Origin: JADKIH01 sp964595205
GTDB lineage: Bacteria; Bacteroidota; Bacteroidia; AKYH767-A; 2013-40CM-41-45
Direction of reading: 5' to 3'
DNA: 64,000 bases
NCBI GenBank assembly: GCA_964595205.1
Contig: CAZQOQ010000036.1
Span: forward strand, 333,355-397,354
The notes beneath the pieces were generated by a model that saw nothing but the letters and a program-made list of their open reading frames with translations, did no database searches and was not told where the DNA came from. Shown piece by piece: positions 1 through 9,691 of the stretch; the first letter of the stretch is position 1, and each line of letters opens with the position of its first letter. The position numbers and the translations under genes are program-made.

Positions 1-316
1 TAAAATATCGATCAGATTCATCTTTTTTAAATTATAAAAGGTAAAATTAGAAATCCGGTCATATACGATAAATGATCTAAGTCATGATATTTCAGGAATA
101 CCGTCATGTTTAAGTTAGTCATTATATGATTCAGGCTTGCGGTAAATTCAATGGAAAATAAAGATGGCTGACGCAGATGCTGCAACTGTAATAACTATGA
201 AAAATCTTTCTTCAACTTCACAGAATTTGCATTTAAAATCACCGGTATTGAAAATAATAATTCGTTTACAGGCCTTATAATGAAATTCACAAAATCCGGG
301 CATCCGAAAAAAATCA
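1..316. other. Intergenic stretch at window edge, no gene seen
   Basis: This AT-rich stretch lies downstream of the minus-strand patatin gene, which stops at 317. I see no credible reading frame, RNA gene or strong hairpin here. Short frames in it are shadows without recognisable protein features. Confidence 0.5.
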
Positions 317-2560
317 TTAAAACCCAAAACCTATGTTCACGTGCGTCCTGATCTTGGCGTCCTGATCGCATTGCATTACAGTAAACTCGAGCGGGCCAAT
401 AGCAGAATTCAATGCGAATGTAATACCATATCCTGTTAGCCAATTACCGGCGTTAATATCTTCAAAGTCTACATTGTGAAAATCGTACAGTCCGGCATTG
501 AAACGTCCGGTTATAAAAGCTTTTTTTGTGAGCTTATACTGTAGTCCCAGTTGAGCTGTAGCAATGCTTCCTGTTTTAACTTCTGATTCATTTAAGCCGA
601 CGAAAGGAACCTGGTTACGTATAATTTCATTTACGCCTCCGGCCAAATACTGGTTTGCAATATATGGATTCTCCTCAATGAGGTACGCCAGTGAAAAATT
701 CTGACTCCAGGAGAATTTGGAATTTATTTCTGAAAAATGGCTTGCATTAAAATATATTCTGACGTAATCATCATAATTATACATTACTGAATCGCTATTT
801 ACGGTGGAGTCATTAAACGAATATTCAAATTTCGGTTCCTGGTTATAGACATAGCCGGCTTCCGCTTTTACATTCCAGCCTTTTGTGGGGAAATATTTTT
901 GATTGATGTTGTTTAGTTGAAAACTCATGTAGGTATTCCAGTATCCATTATGGCCATTATAAACCAGACTGGGAGTTTCTTCTGTTTTGATTTTTGAATA
1001 AACATATTGCTGACCTATGCCGATATAAGAAATGTTATTTAAATTATGTTGCAGCTGAAAATCAAATGCATTATAAGCACTTCTTAATGTTTGATACAAC
1101 CGGAAGTCGTTGTATACCGGGTAATCGACTGCTTCATAGTAATAATCGAATACGGCTCTGCTGGTTCGTTTTTTACTGATGTATTTAAAATATTCGACAT
1201 AGAGGCGGGGGTTTTCACTTAGACAAAAACTCGCAAACGCCCGCGATTCTTTCAGTAACAGGTCCCGTGAAGTAAAATTAAATTTTAGTCCCAGTTTGGT
1301 GTAGTCGTTATAGTTCAAAGAGAATTTTACAAACGTTAACGGGTTTTCCTCTACATTAAAATGCATTTCTGTGCCGCCGTCAGAAGTACGAAGGAAATCG
1401 TACCTGATAATTTTATAATACCTCGATCCGTAAACCCGCCTTATCGCCGCACCCAATTCATCGTGCGAATAATTTTTGTTTGCCTCAAGTCCTAACAGTC
1501 CGAAGAAAAACTTTTCTTCAGTGTACTTCAAGCCTTCAATTGAAAATCTGTGAATATTTAACGGATTGTTTTTTGGCAATCGGTCCTTCACGAAGTCACT
1601 TTTTCCATAAATGGCATCGAGTGAATCTGCTAACTTTTTAAAGTAAGGATAAAACGTCTTACCCGTTTCGATCCCTATGTCGGTGATCGAATCAGAAGCA
1701 TCGAAACTTCCTGCAGTATAGTTTTTAACGTCCGGTAAAATATACAAATCACACGCCGCTTTATGTTTTTCAAATGTGGAAGCATCTTTGAAAAAGCCAA
1801 TTTGTAAGAGAATATCGAGTGCTGTTTCCAGCTCATCGGCTTTTAACAATCCGGAATTCAGATTCACTCCAATCACATAATCGGCTCCCATGGCCTTGAC
1901 ATCCAAAACAGGAAAGTTGTTTACAATTCCTCCGTCGGCCAGCAACATGCCATCATATTTTACCGGGGTAAATACCGACGGAATTGCCATGCTTGCACGG
2001 ATGGCGTTAACGATATTTCCATGATCCATAACAACTGCATTTCCCGTCGACAGATCGGTCCCGATACATTTAAAAGGAATGGAGAGTTTTGAAAAGTCGG
2101 TTATATTATAAACGGGTTTAAATACTTCGGAAAATTTTAGCCATAATTCCTGTCCCTCGATGATTCCTCTGCCAATTTTGAAATTGCCTTCTACGAATGG
2201 AATTTCAACAGCATACTTATCGTATTCGCTCTTTTCTTCTATACTGATTGCGTTTAATTGCGGAGAAGTGGAAAATAATAGTTCCCAGTCGAGCGGCCTT
2301 GTTAATTGCTCGATCGTATCTCCCGAGTAACCTGCCGCATACATTGCACCGATGATGCTTCCCATGCTCGTTCCGGTAATATAATCGATCTTCAGTCCGG
2401 CACTGTCTATGGCTTGTAAAATTCCTATATGAATAAGGCCTTTTGCTCCGCCGCCACTAAGTGTTAAGCCAATCCTGGGTCGATTTCCCTGTGACTTCGC
2501 TTCTGTCACAAATAAAAAGACAAGGGTGAACATCAGTAATGTGATATGTCTATTTTTCAT
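317..2560 (-). CDS. Patatin-like phospholipase with POTRA and outer-membrane beta-barrel (type Vd autotransporter-like)
   Basis: This is an exported serine lipase anchored by its own beta-barrel. The start at 2560 gives a clean signal peptide (MKNRHITLLMFTLVFLFV..AKSQ); in-frame starts further upstream would bury it. The patatin domain (about residues 28-330) has the oxyanion loop GGGAKG at 36-41, the nucleophile elbow GTSMG with Ser65, and the DGG motif with Asp209, so the Ser-Asp dyad is intact. A POTRA-like segment follows (about 335-405), then a BamA/Omp85-like barrel of about 16 strands ending in a terminal Phe (GFGF). The order patatin-POTRA-barrel and the total length match the PlpD/FplA type Vd secretion family. 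The substrate is probably phospholipid, with the lipase domain facing the surface or periplasm. It stands alone and is divergent from the next gene. Confidence 0.88.
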   Translation of the reverse strand: MKNRHITLLMFTLVFLFVTEAKSQGNRPRIGLTLSGGGAKGLIHIGILQAIDSAGLKIDYITGTSMGSIIGAMYAAGYSGDTIEQLTRPLDWELLFSTSPQLNAISIEEKSEYDKYAVEIPFVEGNFKIGRGIIEGQELWLKFSEVFKPVYNITDFSKLSIPFKCIGTDLSTGNAVVMDHGNIVNAIRASMAIPSVFTPVKYDGMLLADGGIVNNFPVLDVKAMGADYVIGVNLNSGLLKADELETALDILLQIGFFKDASTFEKHKAACDLYILPDVKNYTAGSFDASDSITDIGIETGKTFYPYFKKLADSLDAIYGKSDFVKDRLPKNNPLNIHRFSIEGLKYTEEKFFFGLLGLEANKNYSHDELGAAIRRVYGSRYYKIIRYDFLRTSDGGTEMHFNVEENPLTFVKFSLNYNDYTKLGLKFNFTSRDLLLKESRAFASFCLSENPRLYVEYFKYISKKRTSRAVFDYYYEAVDYPVYNDFRLYQTLRSAYNAFDFQLQHNLNNISYIGIGQQYVYSKIKTEETPSLVYNGHNGYWNTYMSFQLNNINQKYFPTKGWNVKAEAGYVYNQEPKFEYSFNDSTVNSDSVMYNYDDYVRIYFNASHFSEINSKFSWSQNFSLAYLIEENPYIANQYLAGGVNEIIRNQVPFVGLNESEVKTGSIATAQLGLQYKLTKKAFITGRFNAGLYDFHNVDFEDINAGNWLTGYGITFALNSAIGPLEFTVMQCDQDAKIRTHVNIGFGF

Positions 2561-2891
2561 TTCGGATATTTTGTTCATACAATTTTGCTTAAACGTTGTA
2601 AAATACCAAATGACTTTCGTCATTTATTGGCTGTGTGTAATTTCAGGCTATTGACTGTAAACCTTGTAAATAGCTATGTTGCCAGGCTGCGGACATAGTA
2701 CCGGTTTTCCTGTTTGGCGAATCTGAATGTTGTAAATAGAGTTAAAAATTCAACATTTTTACGAATAAATGTGAAAGATTTAGGATCATATACTTATTTT
2801 TTTATTTTTGTTTTACAGTCTATTGAATATTGGCACTGTTGGATAATTTTTGTGTTCTGATTCTTAAAACTGAAAACTTAAAACTATACAT

Positions 2892-3659
2892 ATGAAATCA
2901 TCGATTCTGTTAATTACCGGATTCTTATTGACCTTTACGGCAAAGTCTCAGACCCAAACGCCGCTGACGCCTCCGCTTGTCGGCGGAAATGTAATTAAAG
3001 TTAACGTTACTTCATCCCTTGCGATGGAGCATTACATGATTCAGTATGAACGCGCATTGAACTTGAACCGTTCGATCGGACTTGGAATAGGCATTTCATC
3101 GGGCATTGATCTGCCCTTTAAAAATGCATTGATTGATCAATATGGAGATGATGAAGATGCAAAACGCGCTATTGAAACAACAAAGTTGGATAAATTAACC
3201 ATTACTCCGGAGTACAGGTTTTATGTGAATAAAAAGGGTGCACCAATCGGTTTTTATGTCGCAACATTTGTTCGTTATACAAAACTGAGTTTTACACAAG
3301 ATTATTCTTTTACACCCAGCAATGGTATTTTGCATATAGCCAAAGTCAATGGCGACCTTAGTGGAGTTGGAGGGGGAGCAATGATAGGAGTGCAATATGC
3401 GCTGGGTAAGGTTATAACTCTTGACTGGTGGATTGTCGGACCATTTGTAGGAGTTCAAAGTGGCGATTTTGATGGCGCATGCGACATGAGCGATATGACT
3501 CCGGAAGATTTGTCAAATCTTGAAAGCGATATTGAAGATACTGAAATCCCGCTTTGGACTGTTGATGCAACCGTAAGTACGAACACTATCAATGCAAAAA
3601 TTTCCGGCCCATTTGTCGGACTTAGAGCATTTGGTTTATGTCTTGGTGTTCGGTTTTGA
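2892..3659 (+). CDS. DUF3575-like outer-membrane beta-barrel protein
   Basis: The 255-residue protein has a signal peptide (MKSSILLITGFLLTFTAKSQ) and alternating hydrophobic strands ending in the aromatic LGVRF, as expected for a small outer-membrane barrel. It is a diverged paralogue of the minus-strand gene at 7899-8672: both share an N-terminal strand with a YERA/YERT motif, a middle TPEYRFY/STEYRFY motif followed by a P-x-GxY segment, and the same C-terminal end. A decayed third copy lies immediately downstream on the opposite strand. No catalytic motif is visible. The function is unknown; a structural or porin-like role is a guess. Confidence 0.75.
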   Translation: MKSSILLITGFLLTFTAKSQTQTPLTPPLVGGNVIKVNVTSSLAMEHYMIQYERALNLNRSIGLGIGISSGIDLPFKNALIDQYGDDEDAKRAIETTKLDKLTITPEYRFYVNKKGAPIGFYVATFVRYTKLSFTQDYSFTPSNGILHIAKVNGDLSGVGGGAMIGVQYALGKVITLDWWIVGPFVGVQSGDFDGACDMSDMTPEDLSNLESDIEDTEIPLWTVDATVSTNTINAKISGPFVGLRAFGLCLGVRF

Positions 3660-3662
3660 GAT

Positions 3663-3899
3663 CATTTTTGCTCTGTACGCATCAATGACTAAACTATAAC
3701 AGGGAATTTTATCAGACAATGCATCATTGATCTTTTTGAAATTCCTCATCGTCCGGTTCAGGCGTAGTGCTTAATTTAGTTTTGGTTGAAATTCGGGGTC
3801 CCATATAGACTAAATCGATTGCAACTCTCCGTCACAAGATAAACAGATAACCAAATTATCCGCCGAAAGCACCAATCGATAACAAAAAATCAGCAGTGA
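3663..3899 (-). pseudogene. Decayed fragment of a DUF3575-like barrel gene
   Basis: This stretch aligns at DNA level with 7979-8216, inside the barrel gene at 7899-8672, corresponding to about residues 153-230 of that protein. Read in the parental frame on the minus strand it gives FGG-stop-FGYLFIL-stop-RRVAIDL where the intact gene reads FGGEFGYQFILWRRVAIDL. So Glu and Trp codons have become stops, and a 5-nt deletion then shifts the frame; a separate 9-nt deletion is also present. The homology runs up to the stop codon of the sulfatase gene at 3900, which suggests a recombination junction. Both ends of the gene are missing. The reading is directly visible in the sequence and leaves little doubt that it is a relic. 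Confidence 0.9.
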
Positions 3900-6332
3900 C
3901 TATTCTTTTGCAAAAGTTCTGGAAGCTTCCGTTTGCAAATCGCTGTAATTTTCTTTACCGGTACTGACTTTTACAAAGGATATATTACCGCCTTTAAATT
4001 CACCTGGTGATTTGTATAACTGGCTTACATTATCACCACTATCGAATCCAACACAGAGACCGTCACCTACAAGAGTAAATTTTCCAACTTGTGCACGCAT
4101 AGGCCCACTCGCAACTACTTTATCGTTTATATAAAGTTTTGCAGTGCCAATTGATTCGCCATGTTCGCCGGTTTTTTCTTTAGTGAATTCCATTCCGACT
4201 GTATATTTACCTGGTTTAATTGCCGCCGATACCAATTGCTGTTCGGGTTTAATTCCAAGAAAATTATAAACGTAATATAATTTGTGATCTTTAATAAACA
4301 AACTATGTCCGCCAAAACGTGAGCCGTGTGCAAAAATAACTCCGGATGCATTTGCATCTGTAATGTCAACATTGGCAATAATTTTAAATGATTTTCCTCT
4401 CACATTAACGGCTACTGCTTCAGGTACGGCACTGGTATGAGGATAATATGTATAAATATCTCTTGGCTCTTCTTCAGTCGGTCGCTCAATATTAAGGATA
4501 TCTGTTGCTGAACGATCATCGAGAGGAAGCGCAAAATTTTTAGTTGCTTCTTCCATGTACAATTTTTTCAATGCCTCCAGTTTTTCAGGGTTTTCTTTTG
4601 CAAGATCATTGGATTCGGAACGGTCGACTTCAACGTGATATAGTTCCCACTTATCCTGATCGAAATGTCCTTTTCCTGTGAGTGGTGCATGTACGGCAAC
4701 TGCTTTCCATCCATCCTGCCAGATTGCACGAGTTCCAAGCATCGTATAATATTGAACATGCTTTTGAGTCGGATCATCCGGTTTTGCATCGAAGGTATAT
4801 TTCATAGAAACACCTGATAATGGATATTGTTCAACACCATTATAAACTTTAGGCATTTCAAGTCCGCATATTTCTAAAATCGTTGGAACGATATCTACTG
4901 CATGATGATATTGGTTTCGAACTTCTCCATGCGCTTTGATTCCCTTTGGCCAGGAAATAACCAAAGGGTCGGCAGTTCCACCTGAATAATTTGAATATCG
5001 CTTGAACATTTTGAAAGGAGCAGAAAAAGCAGCAGCCCATCCTGTTGGATAATGTTCATAGGTGTTAGGTCCGCCTAACTCGTCAATTAATTTCATATTC
5101 TCTGCCAAGTCATCAGGGTATCCATTAAAAAATTTATTTTCATTTACGGATCCACTCGGACTACCTTCCCCGGAAGCACCGTTGTCGGCTGCATAGAAAA
5201 TAATTGTATTATCATATTGACCGGAAGCTTTTAAGTAATCAATCACTCGGCCAATTTGTACATCCGTATATTCAGAGAAAGCAGCAAATACTTCGCACAG
5301 CCGGGAAAATAATTTCTTTTCTTCAGGATTCAACGAATCCCATGGACGAACATAATCTGCCGGGTTTGCCTGATCTGCCGGCATTGGATTAAATTCAGTG
5401 AGTTTTGTATCCTTTGGTAATATGCCTTTTTCAATCATGCGTGGTAATACCCATTTACGATATGCATCGTAACCATCATCAAATTTACCTTTGTATTTCG
5501 CAATAAAATCTTTCGGAGCCTGGTGAGGGGCATGATTAGCACCGGGACAATACCACATGAACCAGGGCTTAGAAGGATTAGCAGATTTTTGATCGCCGAT
5601 CATTTTGATCGCCTGTTCGGCCAAGTCTTTCGATAAATGATATCCCTGTTCCGGGCCATAAGGCTGTTCGATAGCGTGATTATCTTCGGTAAGGTCGGGG
5701 TAGAACTGATTCGTTTCACCGCCAATGAAACCATAAAAACGATCGTAACCTTGTTGACACGGCCACTGACTCTTGTTGGCGCCGGCGGATAAATCTGTTT
5801 CAGGAACATTATGATCTTTTCCCAACCAGAAAGTACTCCATCCATTGTCATTTAATATTTGTGCCATCGTAACACACTGTTTAGGTAATTGGCAACTGTA
5901 TCCCGGAAATCCATTAGCTCCTTCCGTAATTGAACCCATGCCATTCAGGTTATGATTACGGCCGGTATTAATACAGGAACGCGTAGGTGAACAAAGTGCA
6001 ACTGTATGCCATTGGGTATATGTCAAACCTTCCGCCGCCAGTTTATCCATTGTCGGCATATTTATTCTTCCGCCGTATGGCGACCATGCACCTAATCCTG
6101 TATCATCATATAATATGAAGAGAATATTCGGTGAACCTGCAGGCGCTTTCTTTCTAATGTAAGGTGTCCAATCTGCTTTCGAATCCCGCACATCAAGTTT
6201 GATGTCGCCTTTAAAAGCTGTTATTGATTTTTCGTTTTTTGCATCTTGATTTTGCTGAGATTGATTGCAGCTGAATGTTATCAATGAAAAAACATAAATC
6301 AGCAGTAGATTAATTTTAGATTTTAGTCTCAT
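3900..6332 (-). CDS. Lipoprotein arylsulfatase (type I, formylglycine sulfatase)
   Basis: The enzyme should hydrolyse sulfate esters outside the cytoplasm. The N-terminus is a lipoprotein signal with lipobox ITFSC (Cys22). The sulfatase signature C-S-P-T-R at residues 114-118 provides the Cys that is converted to formylglycine, and the Asp pair at 76-77 (LYDDTG) fits the calcium site. Further sulfatase motifs include YCPGANHAPH and YAADNGASGEG. At 810 residues it is long; the last 200 or so form a beta-rich C-terminal domain, as in the long arylsulfatases. No anaerobic maturase or FGE gene is visible in the window, so maturation must be encoded elsewhere. The stop codon abuts the pseudogene remnant. 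The substrate cannot be read from the sequence. Confidence 0.92.
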   Translation of the reverse strand: MRLKSKINLLLIYVFSLITFSCNQSQQNQDAKNEKSITAFKGDIKLDVRDSKADWTPYIRKKAPAGSPNILFILYDDTGLGAWSPYGGRINMPTMDKLAAEGLTYTQWHTVALCSPTRSCINTGRNHNLNGMGSITEGANGFPGYSCQLPKQCVTMAQILNDNGWSTFWLGKDHNVPETDLSAGANKSQWPCQQGYDRFYGFIGGETNQFYPDLTEDNHAIEQPYGPEQGYHLSKDLAEQAIKMIGDQKSANPSKPWFMWYCPGANHAPHQAPKDFIAKYKGKFDDGYDAYRKWVLPRMIEKGILPKDTKLTEFNPMPADQANPADYVRPWDSLNPEEKKLFSRLCEVFAAFSEYTDVQIGRVIDYLKASGQYDNTIIFYAADNGASGEGSPSGSVNENKFFNGYPDDLAENMKLIDELGGPNTYEHYPTGWAAAFSAPFKMFKRYSNYSGGTADPLVISWPKGIKAHGEVRNQYHHAVDIVPTILEICGLEMPKVYNGVEQYPLSGVSMKYTFDAKPDDPTQKHVQYYTMLGTRAIWQDGWKAVAVHAPLTGKGHFDQDKWELYHVEVDRSESNDLAKENPEKLEALKKLYMEEATKNFALPLDDRSATDILNIERPTEEEPRDIYTYYPHTSAVPEAVAVNVRGKSFKIIANVDITDANASGVIFAHGSRFGGHSLFIKDHKLYYVYNFLGIKPEQQLVSAAIKPGKYTVGMEFTKEKTGEHGESIGTAKLYINDKVVASGPMRAQVGKFTLVGDGLCVGFDSGDNVSQLYKSPGEFKGGNISFVKVSTGKENYSDLQTEASRTFAKE

Positions 6333-6496
6333 ATAATCTTAATTTATATCGTCGAATTATTTTGATTGTAATCGAGATCGAATTTAGAAATATATAAAAC
6401 TAAAACAAATCAATTTCAAATTAATAATGACTTTGTTTCCGGAATAAATTCAAGAAAAGAAAAACGTTCCGCTTATACGAAAGGCAGGCTACAGAA

Positions 6497-6991
6497 TTAC
6501 AATTTTTGCAATAAGGCCGCTTTCTTGATGTCGAACTCCTGTTGATTTATAATTTTCGTATCGAGCAGTTCTTTTAATTGTTTTAAACTACTGACAGCTT
6601 TTTCTTTTTCAGCTTCCGCATTTGTCAGGTTGTCAAGTTTTGCCTTCATAGTGGCATTCTCGTTAGCCAGCATTGTTAAACTGTCCTTTTGTCCAGTCAG
6701 AACCTGATTCCTTGATGCTCTTAAAGAATCAATTAATTCAGATGTTCTTTTTGGGTCGAACTTGTAGAGAAAAACTTTTTCCTTGATCACAGAATACATA
6801 CTGTCATAAGCAACATACTGTTTATAGATTGAATCATGTTTTGCTGAAAGGCTTGTATATAGTTTTTGAACAGAGTCTTTAGAAGCAGTACAGTCTTTAA
6901 GACTTGTTTCGAGATCTTTTTTGCTCTGTGCGCTTGAAGAAATTACAGCAGTAATTAATGCTGCAAACACTAGAATGAGTTTTGTTTTCAT
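6497..6991 (-). CDS. Exported coiled-coil protein with C-terminal SHOCT motif
   Basis: This 164-residue protein begins with a signal peptide ending in SSSAQ and continues as a charged, heptad-like helix rich in Lys, Glu, Asp and Ser. The last 29 residues (136-164) match the SHOCT pattern: LKQLKELLDTKIINQQEF followed by a basic KKAALL end. SHOCT motifs are short C-terminal modules of unknown, possibly oligomerising, function. Its neighbours on the same strand are barrel genes and the sulfatase, but the gaps (136 and 164 nt) argue against tight coupling. Confidence 0.75.
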   Translation of the reverse strand: MKTKLILVFAALITAVISSSAQSKKDLETSLKDCTASKDSVQKLYTSLSAKHDSIYKQYVAYDSMYSVIKEKVFLYKFDPKRTSELIDSLRASRNQVLTGQKDSLTMLANENATMKAKLDNLTNAEAEKEKAVSSLKQLKELLDTKIINQQEFDIKKAALLQKL

Positions 6992-7127
6992 GGTTTTTAT
7001 AATCAGTTTATTATTTTAAAGTTAAAATTATTAGCAGATAAACATAATAAATATGACATAGTATTGCATATTAAATGATAATTATCATATCACTTTAGCT
7101 GGCCTGTTTAAAAGAAAATAGTCTTAC

Positions 7128-7835
7128 TTATTTCCCAAGTTTAAATGCAAGACCGCCACCTATACCAAATTGCAGCATGGAAGAATAGGTGCTAACGCCG
7201 GCTCCGGCGCCACCTGTGCCAAAATATAATCCGCCGCCGACTGATTGCACCGCTGAAAGTAGCTGTCCCTGTAATTTGATTGCAACTTTTTCAGATGCCC
7301 AGATATTAAGACCCAATCTTATACCCCATGCAAACTTGGTTCCGCTTTGACTGTCTCCTGATTCGGGATCTTTTACACTTGCGAACAAAGCACCGGCCAT
7401 TAATCCGCCATAGCCTTCTACCTTTCCTCCCGGCTTTTGCATATGCCTTCCAAAAGCGAGCATAGCATAATTGAGTGACAAATCTAATTCCGTTGTTTTA
7501 GGAATGAGAAAGCTGCTGGTAAGGTATGTCGTTGGAGCAGTCGTTGATTGCCCGATCCACAGGAGTTCAACTCCGTAGTTGGGCTTCACCATAAATTCAA
7601 TTCCGGCACCATATTGAATGCCCCCTTTTATTTTGCCTTCGTAATAATTATATGAATCATAGGTGGAACTGAAACTGTCATCAAAGGTATAGATACCATA
7701 GACGTTAATTCTTTTTTCCATTCCAGGAGAAGAAGGTGCCGGTACAGGCTTTGCAACCGGCGCTATTGTATCCTGAGCGAAAGCAGAAGAATTCAAGAGA
7801 ATTGCAATTAGTATTGCAGGTAGAATTTTTTTCAT
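7128..7835 (-). CDS. Small outer-membrane beta-barrel protein, paralogue of the 8943 gene
   Basis: The start at 7835 yields a normal signal peptide (MKKILPAILIAILLNSSAFAQ); an upstream in-frame start at 7883 would add 16 charged residues. The mature part begins with a Pro/Ala-rich linker, then a barrel with the blocks YGAGIEFM and ELLWIGQSTTAPT, a glycine-rich GTGGAGAGVSTYSSMLQF end and final strand LAFKLGK. The same blocks occur in the same order in the plus-strand protein at 8943-9593, so these are recent paralogues in opposite orientation. It follows the 7899 gene by 63 nt and is probably co-transcribed with it. Function unknown. Confidence 0.78.
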   Translation of the reverse strand: MKKILPAILIAILLNSSAFAQDTIAPVAKPVPAPSSPGMEKRINVYGIYTFDDSFSSTYDSYNYYEGKIKGGIQYGAGIEFMVKPNYGVELLWIGQSTTAPTTYLTSSFLIPKTTELDLSLNYAMLAFGRHMQKPGGKVEGYGGLMAGALFASVKDPESGDSQSGTKFAWGIRLGLNIWASEKVAIKLQGQLLSAVQSVGGGLYFGTGGAGAGVSTYSSMLQFGIGGGLAFKLGK

Positions 7836-7898
7836 GACTTTATTGATTTTGTATTTAGGCGATTTGCTTTTAGAAAATATCATTCTTCTGTTCCATGA

Positions 7899-8672
7899 CT
7901 AAAACCTGAATCCCAGGTGTATCATATAACGAAACCCAAATGTGGTAGTATTGGTAGTTCCGCTCTTTTCATACTCTGTATCATCAATGACTAGACTGTA
8001 ACCGGGAATTTTATCAGACAATGCATCATTGATCTTTTTGAATAATTCTTCCTCGTCGTCCGGATCGAGTGTAGTGCTTAATTTAGTTTTTAAATTATAG
8101 GTTGAAAGTCCGGGTCCCATGAGGATTAAATCGATTGCAACCCTCCGCCACAAGATAAACTGATAACCAAATTCTCCGCCGAAAGTACTGATCGATATTG
8201 AAAAATCAGTGGTAACATCTCTAGTCGTATTTAACGTCCATGTATTCTTTCGATTAAAATAATTGAAAGAATAATAAGGAGCCAGGTAAACACCCCTCGG
8301 AGAATTATGTCTGTTCTCATTTCGTAAATAAAAACGATATTCCGTCGAAACATGATATCCTTTCTCTGACGTGGAACTCCCAAGCTGAATCGAATCGTTT
8401 ACATTTATCGTCCCGGGCAGAAGTTTCGGCAGCGATACCCTGCCCACATCAATTGTAATGCTGTTATGTTCTCCGATCGTTCGCTCATAGCCAAATATCA
8501 ACGCTTTGCCGCCAAATAAAAGAGGATTTGTAATGTTGAAACGAACTGTATTTTTTAAACTTTTCTGGCTGGTAATTTCAGGCCTGGATGTGTCCTGTTG
8601 TGCAATCGAAAGATGATGTGTGAAAAACAACAAACTGAAAACAAGTAATGAATATTTGATCAAATACTTCAT
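7899..8672 (-). CDS. DUF3575-like outer-membrane barrel protein
   Basis: The protein has 257 residues, a signal peptide ending in LSIAQ, and amphipathic strands closing with the terminal aromatic HLGFRF. It shares YERT, STEYRFY and RGVYLAPYYSF-type blocks with the plus-strand gene at 2892. It is also the intact relative of the decayed copy at 3663-3899. An acidic loop with DPDDEEE near residue 205 could bind cations, but this is speculative. It is probably the first gene of a two-gene unit with the barrel gene at 7128-7835. No function is assigned. Confidence 0.75.
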   Translation of the reverse strand: MKYLIKYSLLVFSLLFFTHHLSIAQQDTSRPEITSQKSLKNTVRFNITNPLLFGGKALIFGYERTIGEHNSITIDVGRVSLPKLLPGTINVNDSIQLGSSTSEKGYHVSTEYRFYLRNENRHNSPRGVYLAPYYSFNYFNRKNTWTLNTTRDVTTDFSISISTFGGEFGYQFILWRRVAIDLILMGPGLSTYNLKTKLSTTLDPDDEEELFKKINDALSDKIPGYSLVIDDTEYEKSGTTNTTTFGFRYMIHLGFRF

Positions 8673-8864
8673 GTGAGATTAGGTGTGAAATAGTATAAGA
8701 TTGCAAAGTAAATTAAATAATTGTCTTTTAAAAATGATATTAATCTTTAAGGTTTTGACATAGAATATTATTCGTTCATACTGAATACGCCGAATTTATC
8801 GCAGAATATAAGAAATATTCTCAAGTTAAGTGAATTTTTTTCATCTTATTTAATAGTCATGTCA

Positions 8865-8895
8865 TTTGGAAAATTCAATAGTAATTATACATTTG
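8865..8895 (+). promoter_or_regulatory. Bacteroidota-type promoter for the 8943 gene
   Basis: TTTG at 8865-8868 is followed after 19 nt by TACATTTG at 8888-8895. This matches the known Bacteroidota -33 TTTG and -7 TAnnTTTG boxes with correct spacing. The predicted transcript would start about 40 nt before the ATG at 8943. Confidence 0.65.
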
Positions 8896-8942
8896 CCGGA
8901 AATTATATCGGGTACAATAGTACTGTTTTTAAATATTAAGGC

Positions 8943-9593
8943 ATGAAAAAAGCGATCCTCTCTTTTATCCTCATTTCATTTGCATTTACATCCGTTCTCG
9001 CCCAGGGAAAGCGTATTAATCTTTATGGTGCTTATGTATTCGACGATGAAGTAACTTCCAGTTATGATTCTTATAATTACTTTAATGGTAAGATCGTAGG
9101 TGGATTTCAGTATGGTGCGGGCCTTGAATTCATGAAGGGTGATGAATTTGGAATTGAATTGTTGTGGATCGGTCAAAGCACAACCGCTCCAACGTATTAC
9201 AATTACGGATATGCCTTTGAAAGATATGCAACTCTTAATGTTGACCTCAATTATGCCATGCTGGGCCTGACACAACACATGCAAAAACCGGGTACTAAGA
9301 TCGAGGGATTCGGAGGTATTATGCTTGGTTGCCTGTTTGCCGGAGTTGAAAACCCGGAAACCGGAAGCAGCGACAGTTCCGAGAAATTTGCATGGGGATT
9401 AAGACTTGGAGGTAATTTCTGGACTTCCGACAGAGTAGCGTTAAAAATTGAAACTCAGATTCTTTCAGCAGTTCAGGGTGCCGGAGGTTCATTGTATTTT
9501 GGAACCGGCGGTTCAGGCGCAGGCGTGAGCACTTATTCTTCCATGCTCCAGTTCAGCATTGGCGGAGGACTTGCCTTTAACCTCAGTAAATAA
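8943..9593 (+). CDS. Small outer-membrane beta-barrel protein, paralogue of the 7128 gene
   Basis: This 216-residue protein has a signal peptide ending in SVLAQ. It shares nearly every block with the minus-strand barrel at 7128-7835: RINLYGAYVFDD, YGAGLEFM, ELLWIGQSTTAP, KIEGFGGIMLG and STYSSMLQFSIGGGLAF. The gly-rich penultimate segment and the final aromatic strand suggest an outer-membrane barrel. The two copies flank the DUF3575-like gene in opposite orientations, implying an inverted duplication. A good promoter precedes this copy. Function unknown. Confidence 0.8.
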   Translation: MKKAILSFILISFAFTSVLAQGKRINLYGAYVFDDEVTSSYDSYNYFNGKIVGGFQYGAGLEFMKGDEFGIELLWIGQSTTAPTYYNYGYAFERYATLNVDLNYAMLGLTQHMQKPGTKIEGFGGIMLGCLFAGVENPETGSSDSSEKFAWGLRLGGNFWTSDRVALKIETQILSAVQGAGGSLYFGTGGSGAGVSTYSSMLQFSIGGGLAFNLSK

Positions 9594-9691
9594 CTTGTTT
9601 GATGATCTCTTTACCCTACCGATATGAGATTAATCAATCGACTTAAAATTTTAATTACATATATTTACATACCTATAAAATAAAGTTAATA

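Noticed and set aside
195..443. 82-residue minus-strand frame at the window start
   Set aside because: It overlaps the patatin gene's 3' end in another frame, has no homologous-looking features and uses unusual composition; a shadow frame.
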